The position numbers and the translations under genes are program-made. Under the pieces are notes generated by a model. That model searched no databases. It was not told the origin of the DNA and saw nothing but the letters and a program-made list of their open reading frames with translations. From Oscillatoria sp. HE19RPO (lineage in GTDB: Bacteria > Cyanobacteriota > Cyanobacteriia > Cyanobacteriales > Laspinemataceae), in NCBI RefSeq assembly GCF_024220515.1, contig NZ_JAMXOT010000046.1, forward strand, positions 1 through 33,874: 33,874 bases of DNA, read 5' to 3'. Positions 1-7,394 of this stretch are shown here, piece by piece. Each line of letters starts with the position of its first letter. Within the stretch, counting starts at the first letter, position 1.

Positions 1-118
1 CAGTCGTTCACGCTTATCACCCTGGATTAATCGCCGATCGCCGGGAAAAAATATCTAGTCAGTCTTTGGGCGATCGCCCGTCGTCTGTCCTCTGTTGAGA
101 ACCTAGCCCTCGTTAATT

Positions 119-1861
119 ATGACCCAATTTGACGAATTGCAGCCCCCCGAAGGGTTAACCCCACCCCCATCGCCCCCGGAAAGTTCACCTCCGGCGAGAC
201 CGATTGCCCCGGTGTGGTCCTGGGTCAACCACTTACTGGGGGCCGGTTCTGACTATGAAAGAGGGAACCGACTGTATGAACAAAAAAATTATGCCGGGGC
301 CGTTACATTTTATGACAAAGCGATTCAAAAAAAGCCCACCATGCATCGGGCTTTGCTGAAACGCGGCACGGCCCTAATGAATCTACATCGCTATGAAGAG
401 GCGATCGCCGGTTATGATGGGGCGATTCAAGTTAACCCCGATGATTATTGGGGCTGGACCTTCAGAGGTCGGTGTTTGTTTCATTTAAGCCGATATCAGG
501 AAGCCTTGGCATCTTTGGATCAAGGCATAGAAATTAATAGCAACCAATATGAAGCTTGGTATTTCCGAGGGCGATCGCTCTTAGAACTCCAACAATACAA
601 ATCCGCTGTTACCGCCTTCAATAAAGTCGTCAAACTCAAACCCAAACTCTCTAGCGGATGGTATTACCGAGGTCTGACATTCCTGGCCCTCGATCGCCCG
701 GAACCGGCCCTAACCTCCTTACAACAAGCCGTTGCCCTGGACCCCCAAAACCCCGCCGCTTGGTTCAATCAAGGAGTCGCCCTCGATCGCCTGCAACGCT
801 ATAGCGAAGCCATCACCGCTTACGATCGCACCCTGCAACTGGTCCCAGAAAATGCCGCCTCCTGGTTTAATCGCGGCGTCGCCTTGGAAAAGTTGCAACG
901 CTATACCGAAGCCGTCGCCTCCTTTGATCGGGTGATTCAATTTGCCCCCAGCAATCCCTTAGTCTGGTTTTATAAAGGCCGCGCCCTCAAACATCAATGG
1001 GTAGAAGCGGCGATCGGCTGTTTTGATAAAGCCATTGAATTACATCCCAACTGGCCCGAAGCTTGGATGAATCGAGGCATTGCCCTCTCTGATGCCGGTC
1101 AGTATGAACTGGCTTTAACCTCCTTTGACCAAGCCACTAAAATTAATCCCAATTTATCCACCGCTTGGTTAGGGCGCGGCATGGCTCTGTATGGGCTGGG
1201 CCGCTATAAAGATGCCATTCAAGCCCTGAGTAATGCCATTCAAATTCAGCCCAATTTTCCCGAAGCTTGGTATCACCGAGGACTGGCTTTAGAGCAACTC
1301 AAAAAATATGAAGAAGCCCTGACGGCTTATGAAAAAGTTGTACAAGTTACCCAAGAACCCATGTTTCTGTATCGGTCCTGGGTGAAGCGCTCAGAAGTGT
1401 TGGAAAAACTCGAACGTTATCCAGAAGCCCTTGATGCTTTTGCGAAAGTGCTCGAAGTTAAACCCAACGATGCTCAAGCTTGGATGAAACGGGGGGATTT
1501 ACTCTCATTAGCTCAACGGTATATTGATGCAATTGTGGCTTATGACCAGGCGATCGCCATCTGGCCCAACCATTATGAACCCTGGATGAAACGAGGGAGA
1601 GTCCTGAGCAAAATTGGTCAATATCCCCAGGCGATCGCCGCTTATGATACGGTGATCCAAATGAAACCTACCCATTCCCCCGCTTGGTTGCGCCGTGGAG
1701 AATGCTTGGAGAAATTACACCGCTATCCAGAAGCTGCGAGATCCTACGGCGTGGCTCTCGAAGTTGACCCCTCCTGTACCGATGCGATCGAAAAGCGCAA
1801 CCGCCTCCATGAAAAACTGGCACAAGATCCGGTTTTTCCCAATGAAACCGATTTAACTTAG
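119..1861 (+). CDS. TPR-repeat protein, about 15 tandem TPR units
   Basis: This 580-residue protein is almost entirely tetratricopeptide solenoid. After a proline-rich N-terminus (residues about 8-32) come about 15 units of 34 residues, from about residue 45 to 560. Each carries the AW..RG.AL...L.RY.EAI..YD.AI...P pattern. TPR solenoids bind other proteins, so a scaffold role is likely, but no partner can be read from the sequence. There is no signal peptide, membrane segment or enzymatic domain, so it is probably cytoplasmic. Unit 8 is one residue short and unit 11 is slightly long; the others are regular. The ATG follows TTAATT without a strong Shine-Dalgarno. A hairpin and a 43-bp spacer separate it from the pentapeptide gene. 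Open frames on both strands inside it are repeat shadows. Confidence 0.93.
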   Translation: MTQFDELQPPEGLTPPPSPPESSPPARPIAPVWSWVNHLLGAGSDYERGNRLYEQKNYAGAVTFYDKAIQKKPTMHRALLKRGTALMNLHRYEEAIAGYDGAIQVNPDDYWGWTFRGRCLFHLSRYQEALASLDQGIEINSNQYEAWYFRGRSLLELQQYKSAVTAFNKVVKLKPKLSSGWYYRGLTFLALDRPEPALTSLQQAVALDPQNPAAWFNQGVALDRLQRYSEAITAYDRTLQLVPENAASWFNRGVALEKLQRYTEAVASFDRVIQFAPSNPLVWFYKGRALKHQWVEAAIGCFDKAIELHPNWPEAWMNRGIALSDAGQYELALTSFDQATKINPNLSTAWLGRGMALYGLGRYKDAIQALSNAIQIQPNFPEAWYHRGLALEQLKKYEEALTAYEKVVQVTQEPMFLYRSWVKRSEVLEKLERYPEALDAFAKVLEVKPNDAQAWMKRGDLLSLAQRYIDAIVAYDQAIAIWPNHYEPWMKRGRVLSKIGQYPQAIAAYDTVIQMKPTHSPAWLRRGECLEKLHRYPEAARSYGVALEVDPSCTDAIEKRNRLHEKLAQDPVFPNETDLT

Positions 1862-1890
1862 AGGGAAAAAGTCCGTTCGTTTCCCTTTTA
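1862..1890 (+). terminator. possible weak terminator or attenuator after the TPR gene
   Basis: AGGGAAA (1862-1868) can pair with TTTCCCT (1880-1886) around an 11-nt loop, followed by TTTA. The stem is only 7 bp and the T tract is short, so partial read-through into the next gene 15 bp further on is plausible. Confidence 0.3.
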
Positions 1891-1904
1891 TTCAGGGTGA
1901 AGCT

Positions 1905-2339
1905 ATGTTAAAACGAATCACAGGAATAACAGCCATCGGATTGATTCAACTGGGGATATTCCCCGATCTGGCCTTGAGTGCTAACCCCGATCACCTCTTG
2001 CAGCTACAAACTGGGAATGAATGTCGAAACTGTGACCTCAGTGGTGCGGATCTCACCGGGTTAGATTTACGGGGGGCAGATTTGATTGGGGCCAATTTGC
2101 GAAAAGCCACTCTCAGCCACGCTAATCTGATGGGTGCCAATTTAACCGGCGCTGACCTTCAAAATGCCATTTTGATTGAGACAAATTTGTTTAGTAGTAA
2201 CCTCAGTTATGCCAATCTCAGTGGTACAAATTTGCAAGATGCAATTTTAGTGAGTGCGAATATGAATGGTACCGACTTTACTGGTGCAGTTCTTGAGGGC
2301 AGCAGTGGCGTAGAAGTCGGCAGTCAGAGTTTAGAATAA
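1905..2339 (+). CDS. secreted pentapeptide-repeat protein (144 aa)
   Basis: An N-terminal hydrophobic segment (residues about 5-24, ending around ALSA) looks like a Sec signal peptide, so the protein is probably periplasmic. Just before the repeats is a Cys pair, ECRNC (C40, C43). From about residue 44 to 130 the sequence follows the A(D/N)LXX pentapeptide rule (SGADL, TGLDL, RGADL, IGANL and so on), which folds as a right-handed quadrilateral beta-helix. The biochemical role of this cyanobacterial family is unknown; it has no catalytic motif. It lies 43 bp after the TPR gene in the same direction and may be co-transcribed. The protein encoded at 21097-22164 has the same plan: signal peptide, CxxC, then pentapeptides. 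Confidence 0.9.
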   Translation: MLKRITGITAIGLIQLGIFPDLALSANPDHLLQLQTGNECRNCDLSGADLTGLDLRGADLIGANLRKATLSHANLMGANLTGADLQNAILIETNLFSSNLSYANLSGTNLQDAILVSANMNGTDFTGAVLEGSSGVEVGSQSLE

Positions 2340-2400
2340 TAAATTGCGTAGGGGACTATAGGATAGGTATCCGATGACATTCAGGGGACAAGAAAAAGGG

Positions 2401-2481
2401 AGTGGGAGCATCTTGCTCCCTCCTGCTATTAGGGAGCAAGATGCTCCCACTTCTGCATTCGATAGTCATCAGGATTTAGAC
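2401..2481. repeat. dispersed palindromic repeat, family A, copy 1
   Basis: A 20-bp perfect inverted repeat: 2401-2420 (AGTGGGAGCATCTTGCTCCC) against 2432-2451, with an 11-nt loop. It is followed by a tail containing GGATTTAGACTCG. Related copies lie near 3600, 19771 and 30565. There is no T tract, so it looks like a mobile or structural repeat rather than a classical terminator, though it could stabilise the 3' end of the pentapeptide mRNA. Confidence 0.85.
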
Positions 2482-2559
2482 TCGTTATAACCCGCGCTAA
2501 CCCTTGCTCAAATTCTCTGATTTAGGGCATGAAAATTACTAAAATCCTGCCAATTCATT

Positions 2560-3552
2560 ATGCGATTATCTTATATTCATTCCGGGTTATGGTTGCTGAT
2601 GCTGGCTGCGGTGCAGTTAGCGTTGTTTCCCCTTTTTGTCGAGATGATGTTCCAGGAACAATTCATTCTCGGGGTAATTGAATGGGGCGGATTGCTTCCC
2701 CAGACACCGGGGAATTGGCAGTTGATTTTCTGGATACAGGCCGTTGCTTCCGTTGCGGCTATCCCTCTGCTAGGAAAGTTTTATTATCCACAAATGGGAG
2801 CAGACCTCAAGAAGATATTCAGGGGAGAAAATACCAAGGTATTAAAGACTGCTATCCTCAGTGGATTCTCCCTGTTTGTGGCGTGGGAGGCGATCGCCAT
2901 GAGTTGTTGGCAAATTCCCCCTGGGGTGGTGGTGGGATTTTTCCTGATCTATCCGATTTTAACCACCCTTGGGGCCTGGAAATTCTGGGGATATCGTCCC
3001 CATCAAACCCGAATTACGGCGATGACGATTGTCACCATTGGCAGTTTATTCGCCTTAAAAGTTCCTCCGATGTTTGCCGCAACTCCCATGCAAGGTTTTT
3101 TGGGAATTCTGGCGGCAATTGTGGGGGGGATTGCTTTTGCTGGTTATTTGCTGTTAACCTATCGCGGGACGCGATCGCTTCATCCCCTCCCTTTTAGTGC
3201 GATCGCCTTGGCAACTCTGCTGGGATGCGCTTCCTTGAGTTTAATCCTCCCGTTACCCGGGACTGCGATCTCAATGTCCCTCTCGGAGTTACCCCGTTTG
3301 ATGGTAGGGAGTCTGATTTTAGGGAGTTTAACCTTAGTCGGTTATTCGTTCACTGCTTATGGGATTTTACTCGCTGGGGTGACGCGCGCAGCGATTGCGA
3401 TCGCTACTGTCCCGGCGTTGTTTGTTCTATTTGGCTCAATTCTGATTCAGGATGTGCTCGATCTAAAACAAATCTTTGCTTTAGTGATTGTCATTTTAGG
3501 GTTATTAGTCTTAATTACTGAACCGATGGTTCGGCAAGATTGGTATGATTAA
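2560..3552 (+). CDS. EamA/DMT-family transporter-like membrane protein
   Basis: A 330-residue, strongly hydrophobic protein with roughly nine to ten membrane segments, as in drug/metabolite (DMT) transporters. The C-terminal half (about residues 170-322) has the EamA layout: glycine-rich helices, then RAAIAIATVPALFVLFGSIL, a short polar turn with the family-like DxKQ, and a final helix GLLVLITEP. DMT proteins export small metabolites or amino acids; the substrate cannot be told here. The N-terminal half is more divergent and has a periplasmic-looking loop around residues 38-52. The ATG lacks a clear Shine-Dalgarno. The codA-like gene follows 127 bp later in the same orientation, but two hairpins in between make a shared transcript uncertain. 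Confidence 0.85.
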   Translation: MRLSYIHSGLWLLMLAAVQLALFPLFVEMMFQEQFILGVIEWGGLLPQTPGNWQLIFWIQAVASVAAIPLLGKFYYPQMGADLKKIFRGENTKVLKTAILSGFSLFVAWEAIAMSCWQIPPGVVVGFFLIYPILTTLGAWKFWGYRPHQTRITAMTIVTIGSLFALKVPPMFAATPMQGFLGILAAIVGGIAFAGYLLLTYRGTRSLHPLPFSAIALATLLGCASLSLILPLPGTAISMSLSELPRLMVGSLILGSLTLVGYSFTAYGILLAGVTRAAIAIATVPALFVLFGSILIQDVLDLKQIFALVIVILGLLVLITEPMVRQDWYD

Positions 3553-3563
3553 TCCTGGGGAAT

Positions 3564-3592
3564 CGATGGAACCGCTATCGTTCCATCGTTAT
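3564..3592 (+). terminator. possible terminator hairpin after the EamA gene
   Basis: CGATGGAA (3564-3571) pairs perfectly with TTCCATCG (3581-3588) around a 9-nt loop, 12 bp after the stop codon. The T tail is short (TTAT), so this is tentative. Confidence 0.3.
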
Positions 3593-3594
3593 CA

Positions 3595-3655
3595 GGTACA
3601 TTTTGGGGAGTGCGAGCATCTTGCTCGCTATCGTCAAGAGCATGATTTAGAGAAA
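3595..3655. repeat. dispersed palindromic repeat, family A, copy 2 (variant)
   Basis: CATTTTGGGGAGT leads into GCGAGCA TCT TGCTCGC (3612-3628), followed by CATGATTTAGA. Compared with copies 1 and 4, both arms carry a matched G-to-C / C-to-G change (GGGAGC becomes GCGAGC, and GCTCCC becomes GCTCGC), so pairing is kept. The second long arm is missing. Confidence 0.7.
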
Positions 3656-3679
3656 ATTTAGCCAATCCAGGGATAAAAC

Positions 3680-4954
3680 ATGGTAGAGGGCGATCGCTTA
3701 ATCTTGCGGGACTGTTGCTTACTCACTGGGGAACGGGTGGATATTCAGGTTGACGAGGGAACGATCGCCGCGATCGCCCCCCATCTCTCCGGGGGGGCTC
3801 CTCGTGAACTGAATGTTCAGGGCCACCTGGTGAGTCCTCCGTTTGTTGAATCTCACATTCATTTAGATTCAGCCTTAACTGCCGGAGAACCCCGGTTTAA
3901 TCAAAGCGGTACCTTATTTGAGGGGATTCAAATTTGGGGGGAACGCAAGCCCAAATTGACCCGGGAGGATGTCAAGCAACGGGCAGTCGCCACCTTGAAA
4001 CAATTGGCCTCCCAGGGGGTGTTATTCGTTCGTACCCATGTGGATGTGAGTACCCCGGACCTCACCGCGTTACAGGCGATGTTGGAAGTGAGAGAGGGGA
4101 TTAAAGAATTTGTCACATTGCAGGTGGTGGCATTTCCCCAAGATGGGATTTATGGAGCGGTGCAGACGGAAGAATTGCTAGAAGAAGCGTTAAAACTGGG
4201 AGCGGATGTGGTGGGGGGGATTCCCCACTATGAATTGACTCGGGAGGATGGGGTGCGATCGGTTCATCGCATCTTTGAACTGGCGCAACAATATGACCGA
4301 TTAATTGATATTCACTGCGATGAAATTGATGATGACCAGTCGCGCTTTTTGGAAGTGGTGGCTGCTTGTGCCATTCGCAGTGGTTTAGGGGAGCGAGTGA
4401 CTGCTTCTCATACTACGGCTTTTGGGTCTTATAATAATGCTTATGCCCATAAATTGATGGGATTTTTGAGGCGATCGCAGATTAACTTTGTGGCAAATCC
4501 CTTAATTAATATTACCCTGCAAGGACGGAGCGATACCTATCCCAAACGGCGCGGTATCACCCGAGTCAAGGAATTATGGCAACAGGGTTTAAATGTTTCT
4601 TTAGGACAGGATTGTATTCAGGACCCTTGGTACAGTTTGGGGACCGGAAATATGCTCGATGTGGCTTATATGGCGCTTCATGTTTGCCAGATGACTGGGG
4701 TTGATGAAATGAATGCTTGTTATGATATGGTCACGAATCACGGGGCAAAAACGCTCCAAATTGAACAGAATTATGGTTTAGAACTGGGTAAACCGGCCAA
4801 TTTAATCATTTGGGAAGCAGAGAATAAATTGGAGATATTGCGCCGTCGTCCTCCGGTGAGATATGTGATAGCGCGAGGCAAATTACTCGCGCAAACCCAA
4901 CCTGCCATTACCACTTGGGAGCTGGACAACTGGGGTGAGCGGGTTGAATGTTGA
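3680..4954 (+). CDS. codA: CodA-like cytosine deaminase (amidohydrolase superfamily)
   Basis: This 424-residue protein aligns along its whole length with E. coli CodA as I recall it. CodA hydrolyses cytosine to uracil and ammonia in pyrimidine salvage. The metal site is complete: HIH (H59, H61), HCDE (H212, E215), ASHTTA (H244) and the catalytic Asp in GQD (D311). Other family signatures are PPFVESHIHLD, QSGTLFEGI, VRTHVDVS, VAFPQ(D/E)G, DIHCDEIDD, DTYPKRRGITRVKE and DPWY.LGT.NML. E. coli has GHDDVFDPWY where this protein has GQDCIQDPWY, so the substrate-pocket residue D314 is replaced by Cys (C312) and the preceding His by Gln. The deaminase fold is secure; cytosine as substrate is likely but not certain. 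No signal peptide, so it is cytoplasmic. Confidence 0.9.
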   Translation: MVEGDRLILRDCCLLTGERVDIQVDEGTIAAIAPHLSGGAPRELNVQGHLVSPPFVESHIHLDSALTAGEPRFNQSGTLFEGIQIWGERKPKLTREDVKQRAVATLKQLASQGVLFVRTHVDVSTPDLTALQAMLEVREGIKEFVTLQVVAFPQDGIYGAVQTEELLEEALKLGADVVGGIPHYELTREDGVRSVHRIFELAQQYDRLIDIHCDEIDDDQSRFLEVVAACAIRSGLGERVTASHTTAFGSYNNAYAHKLMGFLRRSQINFVANPLINITLQGRSDTYPKRRGITRVKELWQQGLNVSLGQDCIQDPWYSLGTGNMLDVAYMALHVCQMTGVDEMNACYDMVTNHGAKTLQIEQNYGLELGKPANLIIWEAENKLEILRRRPPVRYVIARGKLLAQTQPAITTWELDNWGERVEC

Positions 4955-5034
4955 GATGAGAAAGGATGAATCGTAGGAGTTCCTTGGAGAATAGGGGATA
5001 TAGACCGATGAATCCGGAAATATCATGGAGTGAA

Positions 5035-7143
5035 TTAATGGGGAGGGGGGGGGTCATCAAGTTCGGAAATCGCCCGGAGAATATTTTGATAATCTAAATG
5101 CTCTAAATAATAGTCTAACTGTTCTGCTAAGGTCATATTTTGCGGTGGGAGTTGAACAATCAGTTGCTGAATCTCACTGGCATCAGCTCTGTAGATAGCC
5201 TGAGTCATTTGAACAATCCATTCGCTAGAGAGGTGGGAGTGAGCAAATCGTTCAGACTTCACGGATTTAATCGCTTCCAAAATGGTATGATAATCAAAAT
5301 TTTCTAGGCAATCTCGAATAATTTGCTCTAGTTCGCCGCATTCTGAGGGAATTTCTGAAACCAGGCGATTGAGTCGTTCATCATCAAGGGCTAAAGTCGC
5401 ATATTCGAGGTCACAAATCAGGGAAGTGGATAATTTTCTTAAATTGTTCCATTGATCTTCTCTGAAGCGCAATTTTTCGCTTAAAATAGAGGTTATTTCT
5501 TCGTAAATATAGGAAACCCCCAAATGTTCAGAAATTTTTTCAAAAACTTTGGATTCTTGAATGGGTTTAATCAGGAAATCATCATAGCCAGCGGATAAAA
5601 TAGCCGCTTTATCTTCTTCAAAAACACTGGCAGTCACCGCGATAATGATGGGGAGTGACCCTTGACAATTGGTTTTGATTTTTTGGGTGGCTTCGCATCC
5701 ATTCAGGATAGGCATTCGCAGATCCATCCAGATTAAATGGGGGTCAAAACTGTGGTACATTTCAACAGCTTCTTGTCCATTTGTGGCTTCTATTACCTCA
5801 AATCCCACCGATGAAAGCATCGTAGTCAGCAGTGTGCGGTTAGTAGCTTGGTCATCAGCCACCAAAATCCGATAGGTGGGTTGATTGGGGGCGATCGCCA
5901 CGACTCGTGGGGACCAAGTTTGCTCTCCAGAGTGGTCTGTTGATTCCACAGGTTTAACGGCAATTTGAAATTTAAAAGTTGTTCCCACATTGGGTTCAGA
6001 ACTGACTGTAATTTCGCCTCCTAGCAGGCGGACATATTTACGGCAAATCACTAACCCAAGTCCCGTCCCTTCTGCTGCTGCCCTGCCCGTTTCCGTCTGT
6101 ACAAAAGGCTGGAATAACTTGCTAATTTCCTCGGAACTAATCCCTTTGCCGGTATCGGTTATTTCAAAACTTAAAAAGGTTTTTTCCGGGGCGATGATGG
6201 CATTTACGCGCAATTTAATTTCTCCCGAGGGGGTGAATTTAATCGCATTACTCAAAAGGTTGATTAAAATTTGCCGGAGTTTGAGGCGATCGCTCTCAAT
6301 GGCGATGGGAACCCGGTTCTCTACGATAATATCTAGATTCAACCCTTTTTCACGGAGCTTGAGGCGAAACATCTCTTCCAGTTCGACCAACATATCTTTT
6401 AAGATAAATTCCGTCCAATTAATCGGAATTTTATCGTCATAATTTTCAATTTTCGATAAATCTAAAATATCATTAATTAAATTAAGTAGATGTTCTCCAC
6501 TCCGATAAATAATCCCTAAATTATTTTTTTGTTCGCGAGTTAAGTTAGAACTATGGGTCAACAATTGAGTGAACCCGAGAATCGCATTCAGAGGAGTCCT
6601 TAACTCATGGCTCATGTTCGCGAGAAAGCTACTTTTAGCCCGATTCGCCGAATTCGCTAACTCTACGGCCTGTTGTAGGGCTTCTTCTGTCCGTCGCCGA
6701 ACCGCGATTTCAGTCTCAAGTTCCTGATTTTTTTCTTCTAACTTTTGCTTGAGTTTTTTATTGGTTAACTGAGCTTCAATTCTGACTAAGATTTCTTCCG
6801 ACCGAAACGGTTTGGTAATATAATCATTAGCCCCATTTTTAAATGCTTCGAGTAAATTTTCTACTTCATTACTAGCGGTTAAGAAAATGATTGGAATTTC
6901 GCTAAAATTAGGGTTTTTCTTTAAAATTTCACAGACTTCTAGGCCGCTCATTTCTGGCATCATCAAATCCAGTAGAATCAGATCCGGATGGGCGCTTTCC
7001 ACGCGGGCTAAAGCTTGTTTACCACTCGGGGCAAAAGTAGTTTCATACCCCGCTACTTCTAATATTTCACCAATAACCTGGAGATTTTGTCTGACATCAT
7101 CTACGACTAAAATTAAACAATCCTCGGGTTTAAATAGCAACAT
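5035..7143 (-). CDS. hybrid histidine kinase REC-HisKA-HATPase-REC with duplicated C-terminal module
   Basis: A cytoplasmic 702-residue kinase without membrane segments. Residues 8-125 are a receiver (DD at 15-16, phospho-acceptor D59 in LLDLMMP, K111). A coiled coil (about 126-165) leads to HisKA with H179 in NMSHELRTP. The HATPase domain (about 280-397) has N-box NLLSNAIKF, G1 DTGKGIS and G2 GTGLGL. A second receiver (425-542) has D474 in WMDLRMP and K526. The rest (about 565-696) is two copies of a helical module, each ending in (N/L)(F/D)DY..IL.AI. It lies 251 bp downstream of the giant kinase and may act with it in a phosphorelay. The last codons encode PPPPH from a G-rich run at 5040-5054. 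The ATG at 7143 starts directly at the receiver fold. Confidence 0.95.
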   Translation of the reverse strand: MLLFKPEDCLILVVDDVRQNLQVIGEILEVAGYETTFAPSGKQALARVESAHPDLILLDLMMPEMSGLEVCEILKKNPNFSEIPIIFLTASNEVENLLEAFKNGANDYITKPFRSEEILVRIEAQLTNKKLKQKLEEKNQELETEIAVRRRTEEALQQAVELANSANRAKSSFLANMSHELRTPLNAILGFTQLLTHSSNLTREQKNNLGIIYRSGEHLLNLINDILDLSKIENYDDKIPINWTEFILKDMLVELEEMFRLKLREKGLNLDIIVENRVPIAIESDRLKLRQILINLLSNAIKFTPSGEIKLRVNAIIAPEKTFLSFEITDTGKGISSEEISKLFQPFVQTETGRAAAEGTGLGLVICRKYVRLLGGEITVSSEPNVGTTFKFQIAVKPVESTDHSGEQTWSPRVVAIAPNQPTYRILVADDQATNRTLLTTMLSSVGFEVIEATNGQEAVEMYHSFDPHLIWMDLRMPILNGCEATQKIKTNCQGSLPIIIAVTASVFEEDKAAILSAGYDDFLIKPIQESKVFEKISEHLGVSYIYEEITSILSEKLRFREDQWNNLRKLSTSLICDLEYATLALDDERLNRLVSEIPSECGELEQIIRDCLENFDYHTILEAIKSVKSERFAHSHLSSEWIVQMTQAIYRADASEIQQLIVQLPPQNMTLAEQLDYYLEHLDYQNILRAISELDDPPPPH

Positions 7144-7394
7144 AAAAATTGGGGTTTGACGGGTAAGAATTAAACAGCGGCACCGGATCGTGATTCAAGG
7201 AATGCCATATCATCAGAGAAAATTATAGGCAAGTTGGGCCTAGGAGTCCCTAAAACAAGCGGAATTCTGGTTTAGGGAGGACAACGGACGGGAAGGGGTG
7301 TGGATTGAGTGGACTGCAACCGGGGAGGCTTAGGGAATCAATTCCCTGGACGAGATTTTCTCAGCCGGAACCCTCAAACCCCGTGAAATTTGAC

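Noticed and set aside
719-940. Open frames on both strands within the TPR gene
   Set aside because: They mirror TPR codon periodicity and lack ribosome sites.
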